From an uncultured Mollicutes bacterium (GTDB lineage: Bacteria > Bacillota_I > Bacilli_A > ML615J-28 > CAG-313), in assembly GCA_900538885.1 (NCBI GenBank), contig UQAI01000024.1, positions 1 to 24,282 of the forward strand: DNA of 24,282 nucleotides. The letters are read 5' to 3'. Below, one piece after another: positions 16,006-24,282 of this stretch (positions are counted from its first letter, which is position 1; every line of letters starts with the position of its first letter). Both the position numbers and the translations under genes were made by a program. Under the pieces are notes generated by a model, which was not told where the DNA came from, searched no databases, and worked only from the letters and a program-made list of their open reading frames with translations.

Positions 16006-19000
16006 ATGAAGAAAAAAACTTTTTGGACTTACCTTGGCAGATTACTAATTGCAGTAATTTTAGTAATAGTAATAAGTTTATTAGGAATATTTATCTTTGA
16101 TAGATATAATCCTGCAACATCAGACTTTAAGAACATGTATTCAAACTCTTATTGGGATGAATTAGATGGTTTCATGTCTTACGATGAACTTAAAAAAGGT
16201 GAGGCACGTTTTGACTATACTAGTCCTGAATATGAAAGTCCTTATGATGAAGATGATACAGTTTTAGAAAAAATTAATAAATCACGTTATAGTGAAGAAT
16301 TAAATTTAATTATTGATTCTCTAAATAGAAGATTAACAACAATTAAAAATGAACTTAATACTCTTAATAGAGTTGAAGAAAATCTATCAAAAGAAGATTG
16401 GATTTTCAGATTATTAATGATTGCGGATGTAAAAGAAAACGAGCAATTATATACTAAAATTGCCGATCCAAATTTAGAATATAAAGGTTCAGAAGAAGAT
16501 TTTACAAAAGTACTTGCTAACTATGAAACTAGTAATGTTTATAAACAATTAGTAGCTAATGGTTATAAAGGAAAATTAATAAATGTTATGAGCGCAATGC
16601 TTACAGCCTCAGATAGTGATGAATTATTTGAAGCAGCTAACGTACATAACAAATACGAAAACAAAAAACAATGGGTTATCGACGTATGTGGATTTAACTC
16701 ATATGCAGTAGCAAGTGATTTTAGTGCTTATGATTTCGCAGTATTAAATGGTTATACAGGCACATTCACTGAATGGTGTGATACACTAAATATTTATACA
16801 ATTTCTGATTATCCATACGAAACAATTCAAAACAAAGGCTATAAAGTAGAATATGGTTATCTTGCTAATGATTATGATTTATATATGGCAATCTACAATG
16901 ATTGTGGTAAAAAAGGTGTTGCTAATAGTAGTGCTTATGAACTTGCAATTGTTAAAGATGCAAATAAGATTAATGCATTAGAAGAAGAACAAACAGAAAT
17001 TAATGAATTAATTGATGTAGCTAATTCAGTTACATTACCTACTCTTGTTGAATACTTTAACCGTCTTCAAAAAGTTACTGAAAATGATAACTTTGAATTC
17101 TGGCTAAGTTATGGCTTAACAACATTTAAAGTTGTTGATAAAAGAACAGGATATGAATGGTATTCTAATCCTAAAAATGTTGAAACAAGATTAAAAACAG
17201 AACAAAACACAGTATTAAATGTTATTTATGGTACAAGTGCTGGTGCTGAAATTGTATATAGTAACTATACATATTCAATCGCAACAGTTGATTCTAAAGG
17301 ACGTAGTGTTACTCCAAATTATGCGATTAAGATTACGGAAAGAGAAGAAAATGGTGTGAAAGTTCCAGTTATTCAAGTTTGGTATCATTTAACAAAACGT
17401 GGTATTAACTATACATATTTCCCACAATATATAAGTGAGGAACGTATAAATAACTTACTTGCTGAAAACGCAAGAAGAGCTGCTGCAGGCCAAAAAGATA
17501 GTGAAGGAAGAGCAATCCCTGATATTAAAGCTAGTGCAGCAAAATATGAAGAATTAAAGAAACAAATTGCTGAAGCTACAGCAGCCAAAGATCAAACAAA
17601 AGTTGATCAATTAACTAAAGAACAAGCTAAATACACAGATGGTTATCAAGCATTTAGTAAATGGCTTAATACTTGGTATAACTTACTAAGTGAAGATTCA
17701 ACTGAAGGTAAAGAAAAAGGCTTTGCTTATTATGAATATAAAGGTGGAAACTTTGAATTCATGAGCGACCTTGTTATAAATAGTTTACACAAATGGATGT
17801 ATGAATGGTGCGGTTACAGTGCTTCTGACCTTGAAGAAGATAACGCAACTTTCGGTGTTGAAAATGAAGTAAATGATCCAGTATTTGAAGTTGCAATCGA
17901 ATATGTATTAACAAATGAAGGACTAAAAGTTATGGTTCCTGGTAATTCTATTCGTGAATATGGCGACTACAATATTTGTAAATTAGATATATTACCATAC
18001 TTTACATCTACACCTGAAGGTGTTAGTGGATATACAATTATTCCTGACGGTAGTGGTTCTATTCTAGAACATGACAATGGTAAGAGTAATTTATATAACC
18101 CTTATATCAAACGTCTTTATACAACAGACTTATCAGAAACTAGTGCTACTAAAGAGGTAGAAAGTTATGATATTATGTTACCAATGTATGCAGTTGTTAA
18201 TGGTCATTCAGCAGTTATTGTTGAAGCTGTACAAATGGCTTCACAACTTGAATTAAGAGCTACAACTTCAGGCTATGGTAACTTAGGTGAAACAAATAAT
18301 AAAAATTACTTTAGAGCATACTTGCGTGAATCTCAAAAAGTTTATATCGGTACATACTCTAAAGATCCAGTACAAAAATTTACTAAACAATTAATTACCG
18401 AAGATATTATTATTAACTTTAATATGTTAGGTGATACTTCAAAAGAATATACATATTCAGATATCGCAAAAATTTATCGTGAAATGTTAATTCAAAAGTA
18501 TCCAAATTTAGCTAACAAACATGATTCAACAACTTCCCCAGTTCTAGATTTAGATGTTATTGGTGCATATACATATAAAGATAATTTTGCTGGTTTCAGT
18601 TATTCAGCAAAAGGCACTATGACAACATACGAAGAACTAGGTAAAATGATTAAAGATTATAAGAAAATTGGTATCGAATATATCAATGTATTCTATAATG
18701 GTTGGCGTAAAGAAGCCTTAGTAAATACAACATTTAAATCATTAAAATTAAATAGTTTACTAGGAACTAAAAAACAATTAAAAGCTCTTGTTTCAGCAAA
18801 TAGTAATGTTACTATTTATCCTTACGTTAGTATGGGTGAAGTAAATGATTACCAAGAAAGTTTTGGTACTAACCACTATACAACAAGAGATGTTATAGGG
18901 GAAATAATCAATAAGTATCCATATGACTTAAGTACAAATGCTTATAATACTAAAGCAAGAAAAATTGAAGTTGTTTCTCCACATTATTACTATCGTTTTG

Positions 19001-19725
19001 CTGAATCCCTTGTTGATTCATATGTAAAACTATTTGGTAGTGATTCTGCTAAGAAAAACTATATCGGTATTAATTCTATTTCAATTGATAAATTTGGTTC
19101 TGCTCTTGCAGGTGACTATAAGAAAGACAATGAAATGTTTAAGATAGCAGCTATCCAAGAACAAATCAAATCTCTAGAATTAATTTCAAGTAAAATTGAA
19201 AATATTAACCTTTATCAACCTTACGATTATGCATTCGAATATGTTAGTCATGCGAAAGATATTCCTTTCAAATCAACACAAAAAGAATTACTTGATTATT
19301 CTATTCCATTCTATCAATTAGTAATAAATGGTATGTTTGATTATTCAGGTAACAGCATTAACGTAAATATTGAAGAAGGTGTTGACTATCATATTATGAA
19401 GTTAATTGAAACAGGAGCTAACCCTCAATTTACTTTCACATATGACAGCTCATCTGAACTTGTTAGAACAGATTATAATAATTACTACAACACAGAATAC
19501 ACTAATTGGTTACAAGAAGTTACTAGTATCTACAACACACTAGTTGATTTAGATATATATAGTTGTCAACTTGTAGGCCATGAAAAACTAGATGATAACG
19601 TATATCTAGTAACGTATTCAAATGGTGCTGGTAAAACAATTAAAATTGCATTAAATTACTCTTTCGCTTCAGTCAACATTCCTGGTGTTGGTGTAGTATC
19701 TGCTAAGAGTTATAGAGTACTATAG
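16006..19725 (+). CDS. Large membrane-anchored DUF5696-family protein
   Basis: Protein of 1239 aa with an N-terminal membrane helix (about 5-29), the rest probably outside the cell. The C-terminal half (from about 675, GYTIIPDGSGSILEHDNG) carries the pattern I associate with DUF5696: LPMYAVVNGHSAVIVEA, NVFYNGWRKEAL, SIPFYQLVINGMFDYSG, ANPQFTFTYDSS, and the closing SAKSYRVL. This part looks like a glycosidase-type barrel with a following beta domain, but no catalytic activity is established and I do not claim one. The N-terminal half is mostly helical, with one copy of a SAYxxAVxNGxxGTxxEW-type motif at about residues 240-261. ATG 16006 is chosen because TAGGAGGTGA (15991-16000) overlaps the alternative GTG 15997. 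It lies between the two permease pairs. Confidence 0.78.
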   Translation: MKKKTFWTYLGRLLIAVILVIVISLLGIFIFDRYNPATSDFKNMYSNSYWDELDGFMSYDELKKGEARFDYTSPEYESPYDEDDTVLEKINKSRYSEELNLIIDSLNRRLTTIKNELNTLNRVEENLSKEDWIFRLLMIADVKENEQLYTKIADPNLEYKGSEEDFTKVLANYETSNVYKQLVANGYKGKLINVMSAMLTASDSDELFEAANVHNKYENKKQWVIDVCGFNSYAVASDFSAYDFAVLNGYTGTFTEWCDTLNIYTISDYPYETIQNKGYKVEYGYLANDYDLYMAIYNDCGKKGVANSSAYELAIVKDANKINALEEEQTEINELIDVANSVTLPTLVEYFNRLQKVTENDNFEFWLSYGLTTFKVVDKRTGYEWYSNPKNVETRLKTEQNTVLNVIYGTSAGAEIVYSNYTYSIATVDSKGRSVTPNYAIKITEREENGVKVPVIQVWYHLTKRGINYTYFPQYISEERINNLLAENARRAAAGQKDSEGRAIPDIKASAAKYEELKKQIAEATAAKDQTKVDQLTKEQAKYTDGYQAFSKWLNTWYNLLSEDSTEGKEKGFAYYEYKGGNFEFMSDLVINSLHKWMYEWCGYSASDLEEDNATFGVENEVNDPVFEVAIEYVLTNEGLKVMVPGNSIREYGDYNICKLDILPYFTSTPEGVSGYTIIPDGSGSILEHDNGKSNLYNPYIKRLYTTDLSETSATKEVESYDIMLPMYAVVNGHSAVIVEAVQMASQLELRATTSGYGNLGETNNKNYFRAYLRESQKVYIGTYSKDPVQKFTKQLITEDIIINFNMLGDTSKEYTYSDIAKIYREMLIQKYPNLANKHDSTTSPVLDLDVIGAYTYKDNFAGFSYSAKGTMTTYEELGKMIKDYKKIGIEYINVFYNGWRKEALVNTTFKSLKLNSLLGTKKQLKALVSANSNVTIYPYVSMGEVNDYQESFGTNHYTTRDVIGEIINKYPYDLSTNAYNTKARKIEVVSPHYYYRFAESLVDSYVKLFGSDSAKKNYIGINSISIDKFGSALAGDYKKDNEMFKIAAIQEQIKSLELISSKIENINLYQPYDYAFEYVSHAKDIPFKSTQKELLDYSIPFYQLVINGMFDYSGNSINVNIEEGVDYHIMKLIETGANPQFTFTYDSSSELVRTDYNNYYNTEYTNWLQEVTSIYNTLVDLDIYSCQLVGHEKLDDNVYLVTYSNGAGKTIKIALNYSFASVNIPGVGVVSAKSYRVL
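16723..16788 (+). other. SAYELAV/GTxxEW-type motif
   Basis: Within the DUF5696 protein, the segment SAYDFAVLNGYTGTFTEW and the next few residues closely match the short motif SAYELAVxNGFxGTExEWLxSL that recurs in surface proteins of many Gram-positive bacteria. A weaker SAYELAIVKD lies about 75 residues further on. The function of the motif is not known to me. Confidence 0.55.
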
Positions 19726-19739
19726 GAGGTGGCACAATA

Positions 19740-21062
19740 ATGAAATTTTTAATTGTTATTATTGCCACTGCTATAGTGGTACTTGGTTGGTATGGCATTC
19801 ATTGCTTGAAAAAAGCATCGAATAAAGCTCAAGCCAAAAAACGTGAAAAGAAAAAAGCAGAAATTGCTGCATATGAAGCTGAAATTGAGAAAGTTAAACA
19901 AAGATATTTAGCTGAAGATAAAGTCGTTAATCTTGATGAAATTGAAGCCGAAGTTAGAGGAAATAAGTTCTCTTTAGGAACATGGTTTAAAGGAATTTGG
20001 ACAAAGATAGTTAATTTCTTTAGAGACTATGTATTCCATTACATTGGAATTGGATTACATTATGTTTGTTATATTTTCTGGCCACTTAAGTGGGTTAAAA
20101 GTAAAACATATGATAAATTAAGATATGAACAACAAAAAGTATGTGTATCGGTTTTATTCTTGTTACCTACTATTTTAGGATTCTTAATTTTCTTTATCTA
20201 CCCGTTAATTATGTCATTTATCTACTCGTTAAGTACACTAGAACTTGTACAGGGTGGACCAATCATTCACTTTGGTCAAGCATTTACACAAGAGGCAATT
20301 CAAGATAAGAATTATTTAGTAACTGATCCATCAGTAAAAACAATATTCTTCAACTATGTATATGCATTAAGAGAAAATGCCGATTTCCCTGTTCAACTAT
20401 TAAGTACAGTTAAAACTACAGTTGTTGATACAATTGTTATTACAATATTTAGTTTATTGATTGCGGTTATGTTAAATGGTGATTTTAAAGGCCGTGGTAT
20501 TGTAAGAGCTATTTTCTTCTTACCAGTTATCTTTAACTCAGAGGCAGTTACTAGTGCCCTTGAGTCAGCATCGTCACTTTCAACACTTGCAAGTCAGGGT
20601 GGTAAAAATGCATTGTCACAATTGTTTAATATGCAAACATTCTTGATAAGTCTTAAAGTTCCAAAGACTTTAGTAACTTTCTTGGATGGTATTACTTCAA
20701 CAATTTATAATACAATATCTTACTCAGGTATACAAATTCTAATCTTCCTTGCGGCTATACAATCTGTTCCAAAACACTTGTATGAAGCTGCGAAGATTGA
20801 AGGTGCAACAAAATATGAATCATTCTGGAAAATCACTTTACCAATGGTATCCCCAATGATTATTACAGTAATGGTTTATACAATTGTCGATTCCTTCTTA
20901 CGTTCTGACATTAATGAAGTTATAGATTTACAATATAAGAATTCGGCTTACGGTAGACATGCCGCAATGTCATGGATTTACTTCGGTGCTGCCGTCTTGA
21001 TTCTTGTAGTCATGGTTGGTATTGTATCAAGATTTGTATTCTATTATGATGATAAAAAGTAG
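19740..21062 (+). CDS. MalF-type sugar ABC permease (second pair)
   Basis: Permease subunit of 440 aa. It has an extra N-terminal membrane helix (about 2-22), then a Lys/Glu-rich helix to about 60 and an amphipathic stretch, so it is a shorter version of the layout in the first MalF-type protein. The core begins at VLFLLPTILGFLIFFIYPL. The EAA loop (YEAAKIEGATKYESFWKITLP) is at about 347-370. The external loop after the first core helix is long, about 60 residues before VKTTVVDTIVITIFSLL. The start has TAGGAGG (19723-19729, stop of the DUF5696 gene included) eight to ten bases ahead. It should pair with the following MalG-type protein. It is diverged from the first pair in sequence, so this is not a recent duplication. 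Confidence 0.88.
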   Translation: MKFLIVIIATAIVVLGWYGIHCLKKASNKAQAKKREKKKAEIAAYEAEIEKVKQRYLAEDKVVNLDEIEAEVRGNKFSLGTWFKGIWTKIVNFFRDYVFHYIGIGLHYVCYIFWPLKWVKSKTYDKLRYEQQKVCVSVLFLLPTILGFLIFFIYPLIMSFIYSLSTLELVQGGPIIHFGQAFTQEAIQDKNYLVTDPSVKTIFFNYVYALRENADFPVQLLSTVKTTVVDTIVITIFSLLIAVMLNGDFKGRGIVRAIFFLPVIFNSEAVTSALESASSLSTLASQGGKNALSQLFNMQTFLISLKVPKTLVTFLDGITSTIYNTISYSGIQILIFLAAIQSVPKHLYEAAKIEGATKYESFWKITLPMVSPMIITVMVYTIVDSFLRSDINEVIDLQYKNSAYGRHAAMSWIYFGAAVLILVVMVGIVSRFVFYYDDKK

Positions 21063-21078
21063 AAAGGAGGATATGTAA

Positions 21079-22179
21079 ATGGCAGATAATAACTTAGACA
21101 AAAAAGAAAAAGGAAAAGTTGATTTTGATGTTATTAAAGCAAAAGTAAAAAATAAATATGAAGAGATCAAAGAAGAACTTAAAAATCCAGTTAAAAGAGC
21201 TGTAAGAGCCAAAAAAGCCGGTGAAGTTAGTTTCTCTATTCTTCGTGGATTCTTAATTTTTGGTTTATCATTTATCATTATTTTTCCAATATTTGAACAA
21301 TTCACATTTGCGTTACGTGATCCTCTTGACATTAATGACCCACTAGTAAAGTACATACCAAAAACTTTTACAACAGTTAACTTTACGATTGCATCTGCGA
21401 TTATGGATTTTTGGAAGGCATTACTTAATAACATTAAGGTTTCCACAATATCTACAATTTGCCAAGTTTTATCTACAGCACTTGCTGGATATGCTTTCGC
21501 AAGACTTAAATTTAAAGGCAGCAATGTACTTTTCTGGATTATAATGTTAACATTAATTGTACCTCCACAAACAGTCGCCTTATCAAGGTCGTTGTACTTT
21601 GCTAATTTCGATGTTTTAGGTATTATTAAATTGTTTAATCATGGTAGTGGACTTGCTTTAAAAGGTGAAGGACATGATATTGTATTCTACATTATGTCAT
21701 TAACGGGACAAGGTATTAGATCAGCATTATTCATCTTTATCTTTAGACAATTCTTTAGGGGTATTCCTATTGAACTTGAAGAATCAGCTCAAATCGATGG
21801 TGCTGGTGTTGTCAGAACATTCTGGAGCGTTATGTTACCAAATGCTCGTGGAGCAATTACAACAGTTGCATTATTCGCCTTTGTATGGCAATGGAATGAT
21901 GTATACTATACAAAGATGTACGAAATAAGTGGTGACTTCTTCCCAATGCTAACAATGAAATTAATTAACATTGCGGAATGGATTTCAGGTTTACTTAAAT
22001 CACCACAATTTAAACATTTAGCTAATTTAGTAAGTGATGAAGTAAAAGACAATGCTCAATTTGCCTCAATCATTTCTAATACGGCTGCGTTATTGATGAT
22101 GTTACCATTACTTATAGGATATCTATTTGTACAACGCTTATTTATTGAAGGCGTTGAAAGATCTGGTATCATTGGATAA
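21079..22179 (+). CDS. MalG-type carbohydrate ABC permease (second pair)
   Basis: Partner of the preceding permease, 366 aa. A charged, Lys-rich cytoplasmic extension of about 50 residues (DKKEKGKVDFDVIKAKVKNK) precedes six membrane segments starting near ILRGFLIFGLSFIIIFPIF. The EAA loop is at about 232-254 (EESAQIDGAGVVRTFWSVMLP). AAAGGAGG at 21063-21070 lies eight bases before the ATG. The core has an insert of about 20 residues between LTLIVPPQTVALSRSLYFANF and YIMSLTG. There is no second binding protein inside the window, so this channel either shares the giant SBP or works with the DUF5696 or propeller protein. Confidence 0.88.
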   Translation: MADNNLDKKEKGKVDFDVIKAKVKNKYEEIKEELKNPVKRAVRAKKAGEVSFSILRGFLIFGLSFIIIFPIFEQFTFALRDPLDINDPLVKYIPKTFTTVNFTIASAIMDFWKALLNNIKVSTISTICQVLSTALAGYAFARLKFKGSNVLFWIIMLTLIVPPQTVALSRSLYFANFDVLGIIKLFNHGSGLALKGEGHDIVFYIMSLTGQGIRSALFIFIFRQFFRGIPIELEESAQIDGAGVVRTFWSVMLPNARGAITTVALFAFVWQWNDVYYTKMYEISGDFFPMLTMKLINIAEWISGLLKSPQFKHLANLVSDEVKDNAQFASIISNTAALLMMLPLLIGYLFVQRLFIEGVERSGIIG

Positions 22180-22201
22180 TAAATAAAAGGAGAATAAGGG
22201 A

Positions 22202-22906
22202 ATGTCAACAAGAAGTTTAACAAAAGGTAAATTATATAGATTTTTAGATTATGTATTACGCCTTGTACTGCTAAACTTTTGTGTTGTCGTTCCCTCTTTT
22301 ATTGCGTTATTTATTTACTCATTATTTAGTAAGAATACAGAAAGTGTGTGGTTTTATCTTACTTTAGTGCCAGTAATATTGTGGTTATTCCCCTCTATTG
22401 TTGCGGTTACAGATGTAATAAGGCAATATGAAGATAACTTAACTAACACAATATTTAAAGATTTCTTTAAAAGCCTCAAAACTCATTATATTAAAGCCTT
22501 CGTTATAGGAATTTTTGCTTGTTGTTTGGTGTTACTTTTATATAATAGTTTTAATTTCTTTTATGTGAATCAGAGTAAAAGTGTAGGATATTTATTAGGA
22601 TTATTGCTGACAATTTCATTTATTTTTATGGCAGCTTTCCTAGTTATACATTTACCACTTGTATTAGTTTATTTTTCAGATTTAAAAATAATTCAATATG
22701 TAAAGTTAGCTATGATAATGGCTTTTAAAGATATTGGTAGAACTATTTTAATTTTAATTGCAGTAGCAATAATTATAACTATTTCCATTGTATTCTACTA
22801 TGTAATGCTTATTATAGGTATCGCTTTGGCAGTTTACGTTTCTGTAAAATTGTCATTTAAGCAATATATAAAAATTTATAGAAAGGTAGAAAACAAAAAT
22901 GATTAA
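22202..22906 (+). CDS. YesL-like DUF624 membrane protein
   Basis: Membrane protein of 234 aa with about six helices, matching the YesL/DUF624 family in length and layout: an N-terminal LDYVLRLVLLNFCVVVPSF, then FPSIVAVTDVIRQYED, FKDFFKSLKTHYIKAF, and the closing helix. In Bacillus, yesL lies beside sugar ABC transporter genes, and the family generally accompanies CUT1-type importers, but its function is unproven. AAAAGGAG lies nine bases before the ATG. Its last eight bases overlap the start of the phosphodiester glycosidase gene (ATGATTAA). Confidence 0.75.
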   Translation: MSTRSLTKGKLYRFLDYVLRLVLLNFCVVVPSFIALFIYSLFSKNTESVWFYLTLVPVILWLFPSIVAVTDVIRQYEDNLTNTIFKDFFKSLKTHYIKAFVIGIFACCLVLLLYNSFNFFYVNQSKSVGYLLGLLLTISFIFMAAFLVIHLPLVLVYFSDLKIIQYVKLAMIMAFKDIGRTILILIAVAIIITISIVFYYVMLIIGIALAVYVSVKLSFKQYIKIYRKVENKND

Positions 22907-24282
22907 AAAAATTAAGAAAATTAGTATTTTTAGTTTATTATTAGGTTTGTTGTTAGTCTTTCAACTAGCATTTACTAAAAACATTGGTTTAGTAAAAGCT
23001 GATGAGTCAAATGAAGAAGTAAGACTATCTGATTCAGCAATCCGTGTTGGCGATTTAGAAACTAGAAACTTAATGGGTGGTGTAACCCTTTATAAAGAAA
23101 GATTAAAAACTTTATATAATGGTATTGATACAGGTGTTTATGATGAATCAAAGGCTAATTATACATATAGTCATAACACTGTTCAATGGGTTGACTTACC
23201 AATTACTAACCAAGATGTTAGAGTAGTATCTTGGTCAAAGGGTTCAATTGATGGTTGGGCATCTTCAACAGTTAGAACAACTGCTATTGACTTTGAAAAC
23301 AAAAATCCTGGTTGGATTGTTGTTGCGGCTGTAAATGGTGATTCATTTGATATTAATGGAACTAAAGAGCCTACTAAGTGGCATGTTCAAGATGGTGAAG
23401 TTTATCAAACAGCTTCTGGTTCTACTCCAATTGGATGGCGTAGTGATAATACTCCAATTGTTGGTGGAGCATCAATGAGTAGCACAATGTATGTTCAAGT
23501 AATGGATGAAAATAATAAAGTAATAAGATCAATTCCTGTTAGTTCTGTAAATGCTGCGCCAAGTGCAACAGGTGTTAGCGTATATACAAAAGATGCTAAG
23601 AGTGAATTTGATCTAACAGGTTATACAGTTTATATTGGCCAATATGATGCTTGTCGTATTTCTAAATATACATCTTTACCATTTGTAAAAGGTGAAATTA
23701 AAAAAGTTGTTAACGATTTAACAGTAACTAAACCTCGTATGACTGAAGGTTCAACAATTTATCGTGAATTTTATATTGCATCTAAAGATGGAAGCCTTGA
23801 TGACTTACTTGCAACAGGCGACTATGTTCGCTGTCAATATCCATTATTAGGCGAATGGGCAGATGTTCCAAACGTTCTATGTGGTTTCGGTGATCCAGTT
23901 GAAGGTACACTTCCTGCAACAGTATTAAAAAATGGAAAGCCATTAGGTGCTGGTTCAAATTTATCATTTGTTAAAACTACACACCCTCGTACAGTAGTTG
24001 GTTTTAAAGAAGATGGTTCAACAGTATTAATGGTTTGTGATGGCCGTGGTAAAACTTCAGATTATGAAGTAGGTATGTCATATTATCAATTAGGCGAAAC
24101 AATGAGACTAGCTGGTTGCGTTGAAGCTTATAACTTAGATGGCGGCGGCAGCTCAACTCTAATTGTTAGAAATTCATATGGAGAATTTGATGTAATTAAT
24201 CGTCCAAGTGATGGTTCTGAAAGAAGTATTGGTAATGCAATTTTATTCGTAATGAGAGACCCTGGAATTAGCTGGGATGTTA
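22899..24282 (+). CDS. Secreted phosphodiester glycosidase (NAGPA domain), 3' end outside window
   Basis: The open frame runs off the window after 461 codons with no stop. The protein opens with a signal peptide (IKKIKKISIFSLLLGLLLVF, mature end near VKADES). A phosphodiester glycosidase domain (PF09992, named after the human uncovering enzyme that removes GlcNAc from a phosphodiester) is clear from AAVNGDSFD at about 142-150, HPRTVVGFKEDG, VCDGRG, and the hallmark NLDGGGSST at 412-420. It is probably extracellular. Such enzymes could free sugars from phosphate-linked wall or surface polymers; the real substrate here is unknown. The start has GAAAGG at 22881-22886, and overlaps the DUF624 gene by eight bases. 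Binding or anchor domains may follow beyond the window. Confidence 0.85.
   Translation, partial: MIKKIKKISIFSLLLGLLLVFQLAFTKNIGLVKADESNEEVRLSDSAIRVGDLETRNLMGGVTLYKERLKTLYNGIDTGVYDESKANYTYSHNTVQWVDLPITNQDVRVVSWSKGSIDGWASSTVRTTAIDFENKNPGWIVVAAVNGDSFDINGTKEPTKWHVQDGEVYQTASGSTPIGWRSDNTPIVGGASMSSTMYVQVMDENNKVIRSIPVSSVNAAPSATGVSVYTKDAKSEFDLTGYTVYIGQYDACRISKYTSLPFVKGEIKKVVNDLTVTKPRMTEGSTIYREFYIASKDGSLDDLLATGDYVRCQYPLLGEWADVPNVLCGFGDPVEGTLPATVLKNGKPLGAGSNLSFVKTTHPRTVVGFKEDGSTVLMVCDGRGKTSDYEVGMSYYQLGETMRLAGCVEAYNLDGGGSSTLIVRNSYGEFDVINRPSDGSERSIGNAILFVMRDPGISWDV

Noticed and set aside
19615..19641. GAGKT string in the DUF5696 protein resembling a P-loop, a possible hidden ATPase
   Set aside because: It lacks the full GxxxxGK[ST] Walker A pattern and lies in a beta-rich C-terminal end of an extracellular protein; no Walker B or ABC signature is near.
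21027..21524. Long open frame on the - strand
   Set aside because: It lies opposite the well-supported MalG-type gene, has no ribosome binding site of note and gives a low-complexity product; it is a reflection of the coding strand.
1..24282. tRNA, rRNA, CRISPR array, insertion sequence or phage genes
   Set aside because: No cloverleaf, spaced repeat array, transposase, integrase or terminal inverted repeats were seen; the window is almost completely filled with metabolic and transport genes.

Overview
The window is about two-thirds A+T. Genes are tightly packed on the + strand with strong AGGAGG-type ribosome binding sites, and AT-rich codons dominate. This suits a low-GC Gram-positive lineage (Bacillota/Bacilli, or the Acholeplasma/Izemoplasma/RF39 side of Mycoplasmatota). 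Trp is encoded by TGG and TGA is used as a real stop once (12261-12263), so the code is the standard bacterial one and not the Mycoplasma code. I cannot name the species.

Region 1 (1-5155) looks like one transcription unit: a QueT-type ECF transporter S component whose frame is broken by one extra A in a poly-A run, an M19 membrane dipeptidase, a secreted and surface-anchored GHL10 (DUF187/YngK/DigH-like) glycosidase, and a second GHL10 protein with no signal peptide. It ends in a clear Rho-independent terminator (5162-5193).

Region 2 (from 5246 to beyond the window end) starts with a near-consensus promoter (TTGAAT-17-TATAAT with extended -10). A cre/LacI-type palindrome lies between the -35 and -10. 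About 19 kb follows with no visible terminator: a cytoplasmic GH20-like hexosaminidase; a 1072-aa solute-binding protein with two jelly-roll-like carbohydrate-binding regions and a helical region ahead of the binding domain; a MalF-type permease carrying a ~300-aa coiled coil; a MalG-type permease; a secreted beta-propeller/TPR protein with a C-terminal anchor; a YIP1-family membrane protein; a 1239-aa anchored DUF5696 protein; a second MalF/MalG pair; a YesL/DUF624 membrane protein; and a phosphodiester glycosidase (NAGPA domain) cut by the window end.

The likely theme is capture, import and breakdown of an amino-sugar-containing glycan, possibly peptidoglycan or another wall polymer. The basis is the enzyme set: GHL10, GH20, NAGPA-type phosphodiesterase and, in the upstream unit, a dipeptidase. 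The SBP, YIP1, propeller, DUF5696 and double permease genes form a block without an ATPase. They look like a large multi-subunit envelope complex that would borrow a shared MsmX-like ATPase. This complex is the best candidate here for an undescribed system; its substrate and architecture are inference.
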